This document shows, piece by piece, positions 1 through 36,184 of a stretch of 64,000 nucleotides of DNA. The notes beneath the pieces were generated by a model. That model was not told where the DNA came from, searched no databases, and saw nothing but the letters and a program-made list of their open reading frames with translations. The stretch is taken from NCBI GenBank assembly GCA_009823395.1, contig CM020505.1:9133129-9197128 (forward strand), in the 5' to 3' direction. Both the position numbers and the translations under genes were made by a program. Source of the DNA: Thamnaconus septentrionalis (taxonomy: Eukaryota > Chordata > Actinopteri > Tetraodontiformes > Monacanthidae). Positions within the stretch are counted from its first letter, which is position 1. Each line of letters begins with the position of its first letter.

Positions 1-2825
1 GTCACGTTCTGGCTTTAGCCCTGCGCTAGCTGCTCGTCATTTCTCTCCTTTCTGTGTGTGTGTGTGTGTGTGTTTGCCATACTGTCAGGTGTGTGCTCAG
101 GCAAATTTACACATATAAATAAACTGAATACTTGTGCTAAGAAGAAAAAAACTGGTGTTTCTAATTTTCTTCTCACTGTGTTTAAACTGTGCACATATTA
201 GACTTATGTTTACTGTGCACACTGTCAGCACTGGAACTAACACTACCTGCAGTAACACAAGATTGTATTAATTAGTTTCAACATGAAAAGGAGCGTCTCC
301 GGACAGCTGCTGCTCGCTGCCACCGGTGCACTCTCACTTCTTGTCGCTGCAAAGGCCGAGCAGCCAGTAAACTCATCTGTTGTTAGATCTTATTCAAATA
401 TGTAGGAGCAACAGTGAATGGATCAAAGCCTGCGGCAAAAAGCTTGTTGGTGATGGCTTGTGGTTGTGTTTGTGAACGCTTTCCGGATACACGCCCGTTT
501 TTATTGTTTTTTCTTCCCCGCCGCTCCCCCACCCCTCCGATCAGCGGTGTTTAGGTCTGGGTGTGATGAGCAAATGCTAACAGGTTCCTGCTCACCAGAG
601 GTGCCTACTTGTCCCCGAGGGATTAGGATAATTACTGCTAATGCCCTTTAAGATGCACACAGGCTGACGAGAGCGCAGTTGTAGTTTCTCCATCTCAGAT
701 TCAATACTTTTCTTCTTCCTACACTCGTGGGGTTTTTTCCTCGTTTTTGTATCGTTGATTTCCTCAAGCCCTTTGGCTCGATCGTGTTTTTTTTTCTCCG
801 TATTTGCCAAACTTGGCCTTTTTGTGCTCGTGCGCCACTTAAGTGAATCACAATGCATGCCGGTCGAGTTAGGCAGAGTCATGCTGCTCCCTCCCGCCCT
901 CCCTCCCTGCGCTTGTGAATCCCATGCCTCGAGACCCATTCTCTGAACCGCATTAGACACACGCTGCCTCCATATCCACTGCAATTTCATTTAGAGAGCG
1001 GCTCTCAGCAGCGGAGAAATTACCAGAAACCTTTTCCACAATGTTAACTCTGTTTGTATTCTCAATCTTCCGGCTGGATTAAGTTCTCCAAGGGGGGAAG
1101 TGGCGAAGAAGAAAACAAGCAAATATTTTCAGTCACACGTTTCCAGAAAGGGCCACCCTGGCCACGGTCGCCCACCAAAAAAAAAAAAAGACTCTCAGAT
1201 ATCTTGAGATTGTTGCTGTGTATGTGCGGCGAGTGCTTTGAGTGTGAATGTTTGTGGAGCTGATGCTCGCTGCTGGGCACAAAGCCCGATAAGCAGCGGC
1301 CAAACAAACACAACACAAGCAACATGAGAGGAGTAGATAAGCGGATTGTAGACACTCACACTCACCACTGACCATACTTGACTATTGCCCCACCAAATTG
1401 TGCTTTTTCCTCTCAGGCATTTATATGTGTGTGTGTATCTGGTCTTTGTGTTCTCTCTCAGAATGACCCAGCATTGTGCTAACAGCTCCACTCTTTAACA
1501 AAGTCCCTTTCTTCTTTTTCCTACGACTATCACACCACCATCAGTCTTCCTGTCTGTCTGTCTGTCTGTCTGTCTGTATGTCCCGCTTCTTCTTATCGTT
1601 CTCCTCTGTGTGTGTGTGTGTGTGTTTGTGTTTTCCTTGCTTCGCCCCCCCCCTTCTTTGCTCTCTGCCCGTGATGTCTGCCACATCAGCTGACAGTCAT
1701 ATTGGTTGTATCACTTTTTCTGGCCGCTTTGTACACGAGCCTTTGCGAGGTCAGACGTGGCTGTAAAAGCGATGCTGGTTGGGGGGGGGGGTTGTGGTCT
1801 GGCCTTTGTTGCTTTGTAGCTGAACGCGTTCGCACACAACACCTGCACTGTTCTTTTTATGCAATGGTGTTTTTGTGCTTGATTTGAAGATTCCATCTTC
1901 CTTTTTTATGTATCTTTGTTTGACATCAGCCCTCTGCATTTCCTGTTATGCGATGTGACTTACTGTCAGAAGGTGCCAGTACTTCTCCAATAGATGGTAT
2001 CATTGCACAGAGAAGTCTTTGCATATCTTTCACATGGGTCACTTTTTGTTCTTTTTTTTCTTTCATAAAACCTTTCGTGCCAGTTTTGGCCTTTGAAGCT
2101 AAAATTCAGCGTTTAAGGACGGATTGCACTTTGTTTTTTTGTTCAGATCATCTTCATCCCACACTTGCCTGGTTTGTCCTGCCCTGTGTGAAACACGAAG
2201 CGGCGGACCTGCCGACCCGATCAAAGCTGTTCAACCTGATGCTGCTCTCTGGAGCGCTGCATTGTTAGTGTGTTATTAAAAAAAAAAATTGCTTATGACT
2301 CAGAGTCAGTTGCCACCAACTTCCTTTTCACCTTAGCGCCAAAACCGCCGCTTGTGTGAAAGCGTTAAAGTTCTGGCCCTGTCAAAGTGCACATTCCGTA
2401 TTAAACTTGATTCAGTCGTCTCCTGCAGACGCTGACGAGCATGAGAATCAGAGGGCACGGTCTTTGAAAAAAAAAAAAAAAAAGCCTTGTTTGTTCATTT
2501 TGGGTCTGATCTTAGACGGTTGCAAGCATTCTGTGGGCAGGGAAAGCCAGCCTTGCCAACAATTTGACTTACTCTTTTTTTTTTTTCTTAACTGTGTGAT
2601 TATTCACAAACACAAGTGCGTTGCACACAATTGGGTTTGATCCCCCGGACTCTTTGCCGAACAACAACACTTTTGTGAGGAGTCAGACGAGCGAGACTAT
2701 GACTTAAACTTGTGGTTTCCCCCCGGAGATGTTGCAGCCTTGCACGGGGCGCGTCGTCTCCTGCTTGTTTAGAGGAGCGAGAGGTTCACTCATCGGACCG
2801 CGCAACCTCCGCATAATCAGACACA

Positions 2826-2864
<39 letters not shown>

Positions 2865-2916
2865 ACAAACAGGAACACACACCAATTAAAAGATTACAAC
2901 AGGGCCGACCCCGCCG

Positions 2917-2974
2917 TGAGTGAGTGAGTGAGTGAGTGAGTGAGTGAGTGAGTGAGTGAGTGAGTGAGTGAGTG
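2917..2974 (+). repeat. (TGAG)n microsatellite
   Basis: 58 bases of uninterrupted TGAG repeat. It lies close to a CA tract (2827-2862) and the long GA tract that begins at 3052. Confidence 0.95.
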
Positions 2975-3049
2975 CTGTTGACGCTGGCATGCGTGTGTTT
3001 GTGCGGTGGAGCTGCCCCATGCAGGGGCCTTGGGGCTAATCAGGCAACC

Positions 3050-3213
<164 letters not shown>

Positions 3214-3544
3214 TCCTCCAGGTTCCAGGTGGGTTGGTCGGCCTGCAGGAGCAGAGCTGCAGGAGAGTCACAGGTGCAGTCCAGCCCCTCAGTTGTCTCT
3301 GTGCACACACTCTCTCTTTGCCCTGGGGTGGGGGAGGGGAGGGGCGGGGTTCTGACTTGAGTGTGTCTGAAACATCTGTCAGAAGACCCCGCCCCACCCC
3401 CAGCAGGTGAGCTTGATTAAAAGCGAGCGTTGGCACGAGCCGATGGTCGCGATGACGGCGGTGGCGACGCCTGTGAGTCACAGCCCACCTCCAGCCCCCT
3501 GTCTAACAGCTGGGCTGGGGCTGACACTAACCCTGGAGGAGCAG

Positions 3545-3595
<51 letters not shown>

Positions 3596-3718
3596 CAAGA
3601 GTGAGAGAGAGAGAGAAAACAGAGTACAGAGCCACACAGACAGCAGCTTGACTCCTGCGTACGTGGACCACAAAGAGGCACAGACAGAGGCTCTTATGTG
3701 TCTGTAGACTTTGCGTGC

Positions 3719-3765
<47 letters not shown>

Positions 3766-4136
3766 CGCGTGCGCGTGTCTACGATGGCGGCCACGCGCGT
3801 GACTAGGGATCGTGCGTTCTCACACTTTCTAAGCAGCGTCGCGAAGCGTAACCAGACAGTTCCGTCACGCACACCCACGCCAGTGTTGTCTCCCAGAACG
3901 CAGGCCTGCTGCACACTCCCCGCGTGTCACCGCGCGCGCACACACGCACGCACGCACGCAGCCGCGCACAGACCTCAGCAACACCCCCTCCCCCCACCCC
4001 TCCACCACCACCGCAGCCTCCGTGTAATTAACAGACAGAGGAAATGGCGCTGCCGGGGTGGCACTAAGTCGGATGCAGGGACGGGGAGAGGAGAGAAAAT
4101 CATCTCGGCTCGTGCCTTCCCTCCAGACACATCCTG

Positions 4137-4177
<41 letters not shown>

Positions 4178-4383
4178 TGGGGAATAAAAGAGAAGAAGGT
4201 GAAGTGAGGGAGAGAGATGCCGGCTGGTCTTTTGAAATCTGTGTTTTTGTTGCAAGCTGCTGGCAGGCTGTTTGGGTGGGTGGAGGTGCGGAGGGTGGAG
4301 GGTGGAGGGTGGAGGGTGGTGCGGATGCGGAGCGAGCCGAGCCGAGGAGAGGAAGAGAAGTAGGAGGTGAGGGATGAATAATA

Positions 4384-4385
<2 letters not shown>

Positions 4386-4465
<80 letters not shown>
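4386..4465 (+). repeat. (GT)40 microsatellite
   Basis: 80 bases of pure GT repeat. Shorter GT tracts lie nearby at 3547-3580, 3719-3758 and 4141-4175. Confidence 0.97.
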
Positions 4466-4467
<2 letters not shown>

Positions 4468-4570
4468 AAGGTGATGACAGTGAGCCAGGTCAGGAGGAGA
4501 TGTACTCTGTTCTCGGCTGTAGCTCCATAATGGAAGCCTGCTGTATAATGACAGCTCAGGCATCAGCAAT

Positions 4571-4571
<1 letters not shown>

Positions 4572-4634
<63 letters not shown>

Positions 4635-4641
4635 TCTCTGC

Positions 4642-4714
<73 letters not shown>

Positions 4715-4721
4715 TCTCTGC

Positions 4722-4782
<61 letters not shown>

Positions 4783-4818
4783 TCTCTGCCTATCTCTTTC
4801 TATCTCTCTCCCTCTCTG
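4572..4818 (+). repeat. (CT)n tract with a repeated interruption
   Basis: About 247 bases of CT repeat broken three times by nearly the same interruption, CCCTCTCTCTGCC(A/T)ATCTC. This suggests the tract grew by duplicating segments that already carried the interruption. Confidence 0.93.
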
Positions 4819-5047
4819 TTTTCGCTCTTTTCTATCACTTTCTTACAGTCACTCTACGCTCTTTCTGTTCTGCGTCCTGGTGCCTCTTGTCTCTCTTTCT
4901 TTCCTTCCTCCTCTTTCTTCCCTGCTCCCTATTACTCTACAGTGAAATTGTCGCCTTTGATTTTGCTCTACACTGCAGCTGTAGAGCTGCTGTTTCAGGA
5001 AGTCTCTGATATGGCTTTTTCTTTTTGGTACAGAGTAAAAGAAAGGA

Positions 5048-5083
<36 letters not shown>

Positions 5084-5188
5084 TATCCTTTCTATTGTGC
5101 CTGAGGATAGATTGCTCTGACATCTCATCTTAGAAGTCAAACAAACCTGGAACTACCAGAGCAGGTTTATCCTGTTGTTCTCGTGCAC

Positions 5189-5238
<50 letters not shown>

Positions 5239-6660
5239 TCTGCGTTGGTTTGTGTGTGTTCAAGTAGGCGATCGTGGCACAAATCTATTTGCGCGGGTTA
5301 CGCGTTGCCACCGCTGGCCTGCCATCAACAGCGTCACCTCCTCTGTCTGTCGGAGCTGCAGCCTGGCCGACATGAAGCATCCTTTGTTCTTCAACCACAG
5401 TTCCAAAAGGCGAGAAAAACCGAAAGCAGGTTCACTGCGCCTGCCGTGTTTAATACGAACACAACTAAGTGGTGACGTTGCTGCAGAGTTGTTTCCTGGT
5501 GTCACTTCATCCACTGGACGGTCTGTCGTCCTGCAGGGCTCCCTCGAACTCAGAGTTTCTTCTGCGCTTCCCGAAGATCCTGTTTTACATGTTTGCTTTT
5601 ATCATCATTGATGCTTTGCTTGCGTTTCAGCCAGCCATCCTGTCGGCCAGCCGCTCCTTAAGCTAATCATGCAGTGATCTAATTATCCCTCCTGTGTCAG
5701 TGTGCTTTGTCAGAGTCGTTCCCGTTCCCCCGTCCCCGATATTTAATGTTCCTCTTTCAAGCTTCATTCCTGAATCTGTGCCAGCCTGTTCGCATTTGAT
5801 CTCGTGTTTGTGATCTCCGTAAGTGATGTCACACTCTCAGCCTCGACGAGCTCGGCCGCTAATTTTGGAAAACGCGTCGATCGTTTCTCTGGTTCAATCG
5901 GCGCACAAATCAATACGCGCACAGTGCGCCGGTCCTTTTCTGATCGGCCTTTGTAGGAGGACTTGAGATAAACGTGTCGGCCACTTTTAATGAATCCCCC
6001 TGGGTGTTCGGAATGCTTATACGTTTAACTTTGCTCCTCATCGGCTAGAGCACCCTGCTAGATTGCAGTTGAAGACGGTTCCATGTCAAGTAGCTGCAAA
6101 TGTTTGTTTTGTGTCAGCAAACACGACTCTGATAGCACAGCGGAGGGAAGATTAGCAGCGAGCGCTCTTTGCCGGAGAGGAGAGGAGAGGAGAGGAGAAA
6201 CTGCTACGTAGGAGTCTAACGAAACCTCCCAACTACCGAGGTATTCCGAGCCGAGCCAGAGGTCAGCAGCACTTCGGTCTCCGACCGCACACGTTAGGAA
6301 AGGCCGTGCAGCTTGATGGCATCTTATTGGCCGATTTATCGACGCCAGCGTGCGGCTCCACTGCTAACGAGGCCTTTCTCGTGGAAGGCCGAACGCGGCG
6401 CCTCCTCCCCACGTTTGTGCTGCAGGAAAATCAGATAGAAGGGGTCCAGTTTACAGTGCGTACTGTGCCCCAGCCTGGATTGAGCCAGCTTTGTGGCTTG
6501 ATCAGGCCGAAGGAGCAGCAGCAGCAGCAGCAGTTGGCTAGTTTTAAGGAGCTGATAGGCAAATCCCTTCCTGGTTAAAGATTAACCATTCACTAAAGCT
6601 GCCACTGCATTATCTCCCCTCTGGCTGAGGCACACAGGAGCCAAGAGGATTTACTTTGTA

Positions 6661-6718
<58 letters not shown>

Positions 6719-7824
6719 CGTAATCTGCATTCCAACTAGCAAAAGGGTGGAGCCGTGCGTGTCAATGTGTTTTCTTGACTAAGGGAGTTACTGATCAGCT
6801 TTACTCCGAGGTGTTAAAACTGTACACCAGTTAGCAGTCAATCTGGTCTGTGTGTGTGTGCGTGTGTGCGTGCGTGCGTGTTTGTATTTGGGCCTGGTCG
6901 CCATCGTGTTTGTATATGGTTTGCCGTGTTCTGCATTCCTTTTTTTTTCCCCAGGCTTTGTTTTCTTTCCCCTCAGGGTATAACAGCCTCCACGGGGTTA
7001 ATTGCATCAGGAAGCTGGCTGTGTCACAGGGAGCCCATATAACCCCGGTGCTGTGTTTGTGTCGAGGCGTGTTGTTGCGTCCATGAAACAGTTGGATGCC
7101 AGCTACGGGGGAAAGGTTTCATTTTGCATTGAGGTTCTGATTGTCACCGGTGAACGGAGCTTTTGGCTCCCTCGGAACCACCAGCCCAGATACCGCTGAA
7201 GGTTTCCTTGAAAAGCAGAGCGCCACCCGCTCCCCTCTGTTTTACTGTGAGGCAATGCCATCTGCTGGACGTTTGAGAGAAGTCGACGCCGCCGATTGTC
7301 TGACTCGTATCTCGAGTGATGTGAATGGAAAGAGACGGAGTCACTTATCTGGAAAGTCATGAAACATTACTCACTCATCGTGCGCTGCTTCCATCTCATC
7401 GCTGCGACGCTCACCGCGATAAGACCGCCTTCACTTTTTCCTCTCTGTCTCTTCTGAAGAAGTACAAATATGGTGGCGTCTCCCGCTGGATCGTTTGCAC
7501 CACAGCAATGTCGTCACTGGTTCCCACTCAGTCTGAACTGAACTTCTCCTGCCCTTAATGCCTTTGAAGCGGTGGCCGTTTTCACCGTTCTGAGGTTGAA
7601 AGCGGAAACATAGTAGAAACGTTTGTCCATTCAGTCTCCTGTAGAATTCTGTTTTATCTCTTTTGAACACAGGTTGCTATTTATTTTGGACTGTCTCATA
7701 TCTGTGGCCACCTAAACATGAATCTGCTTGGGGATGTTTCCCTAATTTTACCCTGACATCACAACATGCTTGAATAATGCGATCAGCGTGTCTACGGCTG
7801 TTTTGAGCACAACAACACTAGCAT

Positions 7825-7825
<1 letters not shown>

Positions 7826-7907
<82 letters not shown>
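7826..7907 (+). repeat. (GT)41 microsatellite
   Basis: 82 bases of pure GT repeat. Other GT tracts in this region lie at 5192-5238 and 6663-6712. Confidence 0.97.
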
Positions 7908-7908
<1 letters not shown>

Positions 7909-8527
7909 ATAGCTTCTATAATAAATCCCAAAATGTTTTGAACTCTGAAAAGATCCATGTTTTTCTCAGCCGCCGTAGCTTTGAGCTAATGTAGCATTGT
8001 TGCTCACAAGTGGGTCTTTATGTGAATGCAATTTCTTTTTATTAGTGAATCATCTCATAACACTGTTCTGCTCTGTGTCAATCAAATAGACACCTGCCAA
8101 TGTTACACTTTGAGCCTGCAAGGTCCAGACTCCAGTGGGTTGGTTGTTCAGTCGGCACCTTTCTACAACCGAGTGCTGACTTAGTTGTTGTTGAGTCGGT
8201 GGTGTTGGTCGGTGGCGGCAGCCTCGGCAGCCTGAACTCCCTGTCGCGCTGTCGTCCCCTCAGCCAGCCACGGGGCTCTAATCCATTTCCAGGAGGCAGA
8301 CTTTTGTGTTCAAGGACGACAGCGGGGCTGTAATGGAGAGGAGAGGGGTGGGGTGGGGGCCAAAACGAGGAGGATTTTGGCACGTCCTCGGGGGTGGAGG
8401 TGTGTGTGTGTGTGTGTGTGTGGGGGCTCGCACAGCGACCTGAGGAACAGAAACGGAGGCGTGACAGGCAGGAGGTGACTCCTGGCACGCTGCTCGGCCC
8501 CTCGTGGCTTTGGCCCCCAGAGCGCTG

Positions 8528-8572
8528 CCTCTCTGTCTCTCTCTCTCTCTCTGTTCTCTCTCTCTCTTTCTC

Positions 8573-8638
<66 letters not shown>

Positions 8639-8720
8639 TCTCTCTCTCTCCTCTCTCTCCCTCTCTCTCCTCTCTCCCTCTCTCTCTCTCTCTCTCTCTT
8701 CCTCTCCTCCCTCTCTCACC

Positions 8721-8754
<34 letters not shown>

Positions 8755-8756
8755 CT

Positions 8757-8787
<31 letters not shown>

Positions 8788-8832
8788 GTCTCTCACTCTC
8801 TCTCTCTCCCTCTCTTCACTCCCTCTCTGCCT

Positions 8833-8873
<41 letters not shown>
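8528..8873 (+). repeat. 346-bp interrupted CT-rich tract
   Basis: Polypyrimidine run of CT repeat with frequent CTTC, CCTC and TGTC interruptions. The Ser-Leu frames predicted across it are artefacts. Similar shorter CT tracts lie at 9248-9308 and 9389-9454. Confidence 0.93.
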
Positions 8874-8875
<2 letters not shown>

Positions 8876-9264
8876 AAAGGATGGAGGAAGTGGCTCCTTC
8901 ACACTGATGCCGCTCTGACAGGGGAAGTCAGAGCGGCGGCGCTCGGCCTCCACCCTGACAGCGAGTCGCCGCTGCGCTGCCTCCATCCGAGGCGCCTGTC
9001 ACGCTGCTGTGTAATTACGCAGCATCGTGTTCATGCGGTGTGATTTTCATTTTTGGTTTGGTTGCTTTCACGTTTGGTTTACGTGATTCACCCCCTGTAT
9101 TTTTAACCGTCCTAGTTCAGTTTCGGATGCAGTTGCCTTTTTTTTATTTCCTTTTCTGTTTCTAGAAAAACACACTCACTTGTCAAAGCGACGACTCGAT
9201 ATGAATAAATCGACTGTAATGGAGACAATTTTTTTCCCGTTACAAAGTCTCTCTTTCTCTCTCT

Positions 9265-9310
<46 letters not shown>

Positions 9311-9386
9311 GGCCTGGGCTTGTTGTCTTCCTTTCTCTTTCCCTCTTTCTTTCTTCCTCTTCGAGGGAAGGTTGCCTCACACGTTC

Positions 9387-9427
<41 letters not shown>

Positions 9428-9793
9428 CCCCCTCCCTCCCTCCCTTCCTCCACCATCTGCATACGCACGCACAACCTGACTCTCACCCCCCCCCCCAACC
9501 CCAGCCAGCCGCGGCGCTGGATGTGGTGGCCGCCTGAGTCTTCCCCTCCCCCCTACTCCTCCCCCACCACCACGGCGCTTCCTCTCCTCTCCTTCCTCTC
9601 TCTCCCCTCCCCCCTCTGACAGCTCGCCTTCGCAGGGCACGCATGCCTGTGTCTGTTATCTACAAATGGCTGAGGAATTATAGGTTGAGAAGAGAAGGGG
9701 GGTGGGAGTGAGGGAGGGAGGGACGGGGCGGTGAGGTCATGTGACATCTCAGCAGCTGCTAGGTTAAGAATTTCTGTTTTCTCCGCTCAGAGC

Positions 9794-9827
<34 letters not shown>

Positions 9828-10106
9828 CAGCGTGTGTGGCGTGTTGCTTTGTTAGATAAGCTCTAAACGGTCTTTGTGAGCAGCAGCAGTGGCGGCGGCG
9901 CGAGAGGCAGGCATGGAGGGAGGGAGGGAGGAGAGAGAATGAGAAGGTAGATGGGCGAGCAGAGAGAGAGAGAGCAGAGGAAGATGGTGCGTGTCCTGTC
10001 GACGGCAGCCGGTGTTTGCTGGGCCGCGATGAAGCTGCAGACATGGGAGATTGGCGCCGCTCCGTCCCCCCACACAGTAAGGAGCTCCGGCCGCGCACGC
10101 TAGCTA

Positions 10107-10109
<3 letters not shown>

Positions 10110-10163
<54 letters not shown>
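10110..10163 (+). repeat. (GT)27 microsatellite
   Basis: 54 bases of pure GT repeat just upstream of the hAT-like element at 10214. Confidence 0.95.
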
Positions 10164-10165
<2 letters not shown>

Positions 10166-10213
10166 ATGAGCTGGGAGGGTGCAGTAGCGGGGGCACCGCC
10201 AGACCCTCCAGAC

Positions 10214-10568
10214 CAGCGGTGGGCAAACTATGGCGTGAGGGCTAAATCCGGCCCGTTGAGCTTTTTAATCCGGCCTGTCGAACTTGAAGAAATTCTATTA
10301 ATAGTCAGTCGTAAAATAGCTGCAGTGGATTCATTTTTTCAGTGTTTTAAAAGTTGTTTCAATAAGGAGCTGAACACCGTGGGGCTTCAGAGACACATTT
10401 TGTTGTTATCATTTTGTTCATTTTCAATTGACATTACAGCACAGCTTTGCTACATATCCCATGATCCAACACCTGAACACTCCGTCCATCTGCCGCTGCT
10501 CCGGCTCCCCTCTGTCACACTTTAGAACCCACTGTGGCCCACCAGTCAGAAAGTTTGCCCACCCCCTG
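10214..10568. mobile_element. Short non-autonomous hAT-like DNA transposon (355 bp)
   Basis: Left end CAGCGGTGGGCAAAC (10214-10228) and right end GTTTGCCCACCCCCTG (10553-10568) are inverted repeats with one indel. They are flanked by CTCCAGAC (10206-10213) and CTCCAGAA (10569-10576), an 8-bp target duplication with one mismatch. CAG-type ends and 8-bp duplications are hallmarks of the hAT superfamily. Sub-terminal GGCCCG and GGCCC motifs are present. There is no intact transposase frame; the interior may be a transposase scrap. Confidence 0.82.
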
Positions 10569-10931
10569 CTCCAGAACCCTACAGATTACCAGTCCCACTG
10601 TGACTCACTGTTAGTCGGCGTGTCGGCTCCTGGTCTGCTTCCACCCGGGTGGAAACAAACACTTCCTGGCGGCCCGGGACCGGCGCAGGACTTCCACCAG
10701 GAGTCACGCTGGTCTCCCGGCTCGCTCTGCCCCGTCGCTGAATGGAAGCGGTTTGTGACGTTCACACACACACAAGTCGTCATTGTTGATGACTCCATTA
10801 TTAATTGTGCCGTCGGGTTCATTGGGAGTGCACTGGGTAGCGGGGAGGTTAGAGGCAGGACAAGTGGAGAGGTGTGGGGAATGTTATTCATTCTCTCATG
10901 CCTGACTTGCTGCTGCTGTGTGTGTGCGTGT

Positions 10932-10963
<32 letters not shown>

Positions 10964-11206
10964 TTGTAGTGTCCCTGCTCCACTCGCAAGAGGAAACATG
11001 ATCTTTTTATAGCGCTCTGGGCTTCTGTGGTAAACCCAGATTTAACTCCTGCTTATCTAATTGTGCTATTGACATGCTGCTAGTAAGCAGCTTTTGTCTT
11101 GGTGAGCGAGTCTTTGTCTCTGAAGTTGTTGTGTTTGGTTGGAAGTTTAGTGTGAGTGTTGGTTCAGGAAGGATACTGACACATATCCACCACGGTAATG
11201 CCTCAG

Positions 11207-11207
<1 letters not shown>

Positions 11208-11262
<55 letters not shown>

Positions 11263-11287
11263 GCCTGAATCTACACTGTGTCCCATG

Positions 11288-11321
<34 letters not shown>

Positions 11322-11425
11322 TGTGTGTGTGTGCGTGTTTGCCCAAGCAAGTCGGGCTATCACTCGCCATTCTGGCATTTAGGGATTCCACTGACTGAAG
11401 GCCTGTCAGCACACTATCATCTTTC

Positions 11426-11457
<32 letters not shown>
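11208..11457. repeat. Clustered (CA)n / (GT)n / (CA)n microsatellites in opposite orientation
   Basis: CA repeat at 11208-11259, GT repeat at 11291-11332 (broken by one TT) and CA repeat at about 11426-11457 lie within 250 bp. Adjacent arms are complementary, so a transcript could fold into a long hairpin. Confidence 0.95.
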
Positions 11458-11459
<2 letters not shown>

Positions 11460-12400
11460 CACACGGGAAGACAAGGGACAGCCGTTTCACCCCTCCTCAC
11501 CTTCTCTTTAACCGCCACATGACTCCTCACAATCTGTAGACGGAAAAAGACAAGAGACAAAACCGGTGACCTTTTCCACTGCTGTTGGCTCCAGACTTGT
11601 CTCTTCTTCTTGGATCAAGTGTTTAAAAAAAACCCAAAAAACAAACAAAAAAAAAACCCTTGAAGGCTTCCACGTTCAAGCAGCTTGTCGCAGAAGAAAA
11701 AAAAACTTCCCTTGTCATAATTTAGGGAAATAAGCAGTCGTTATCTTTTCAAACATCTCAGATTTTTGCCGCCTGTTGTGTTTTTTCTTTGTAATTCTCT
11801 CTCTGTGGATTGGAAAAGGGCCATATTAACCAGCCCAACCCCCCTGCAAGCATTAATTGGATTTTGCTTAAAGTCCCTGTGCCTCGTTGTGATCGTTGTG
11901 TGAGTTTCACTAATGTCTCATCCTGAATGTGCTCATGCTGCCTCGGCCCCGCTGCTTTGGCGCGAGCCCAGCCGAGGTGCCGTAAAGCCGGGGACCTCTG
12001 GCGGAGACGCAGACAGGCTGGAGTTCTTTCAGCAGAGAAAGGGCGACCTCGCCACCTGACCTTTCACCTCTGACCCCGAGCTGTACAACCAAAGCCCCTT
12101 TGCCCCTCAGACCGCCAATTCCCATCCTCCCCAGCTGTCACAGGCAGATACCCGGCACCGCACTCGGCCCTCGCTGTCTGTGTCTGAGGAAGCAGCCCTG
12201 CTCTCCTCTCCTCTCCTCTCCTCTCTTCTCCTCCTCTCCCTCCTCTCACGCTCGCTATTTATCTGCACTGTTACTCATCGGTCGATCGCAAAAAGGCACT
12301 TTTTTAACGACTCTCTTCTTTTTTTTTTCTCCTGCTCTCATCCTAACGAGATATTTTAATACGTTTTCCACTCTCCTGTCGTGTGTGTCCATCTGCAGGC

Positions 12401-35553
<23,153 letters not shown>

Positions 35554-36178
35554 CCCCGACATGCCGACCAAATGGCCCCTCCCAGGACCCCTGGACGCCT
35601 CCCAGTTCTGACTGACTGACACTCAGAGTTTATTTTTAACGGCCTGGTCCACGAGGCTCCACTGAGGAGAACATGGCTGGCTTAGTAAGCATGGATGCAT
35701 GGAAGGAAGGAAGGAAGGATGGATGGATGGATGGATGGATGGTGCAGGATCATGGCGTAAGGGGCAGGTCGCCTACGGATTGCGCCCGTGCCACGAGCCA
35801 CTAATGCGTGCCAATGTAGCCAAGCACCACCAGAGATCAGCCACCGCGTCGGGCCAGAAGGTCACCCGGAGATCCACACAAACACGTTCACGCAGCCTGC
35901 TTCTCTGCATCGTCGGCCGCCCGCCGCTCCTCTGTTCGCTCCCCGCGTCCCTCGCCGCCACAGCCACACAGACAATCCTGCCAATGAGGGAGCAGCTGCC
36001 CCAGAGGGGGCGTGGTCAATGACACTTGAATGCTCCAAAGGCTCCTGGCCAGTCGGAACTCTTTCTGTTCTGTTTTGGTTTTGTTTCTTATGTTTTTATT
36101 TTTTATTTTTTATTTTAATTTGTTGTTTTTTTTTCTTACAGCGGCCATGAGCTTTTGAACTGGAAATGCACTTAAAAT

Positions 36179-36184
36179 AATAAA
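36179..36184 (+). terminator. gse1: AATAAA poly(A) signal, proximal gse1 candidate
   Basis: Canonical hexamer about 630 bases past the gse1 stop codon. Confidence 0.5.

Noticed and set aside
8394..9043. Ser/Leu-rich frames of about 175 residues
   Set aside because: Entirely explained by the CT-rich tract at 8528-8873.
36121..36141. Polypyrimidine tract plus TTACAG in the gse1 3' UTR as a splice acceptor for a further coding exon
   Set aside because: The stop codon at 35551-35553 matches the known GSE1 C-terminus (KGYP.R), so no more coding sequence is needed; a UTR intron cannot be excluded but has no support.
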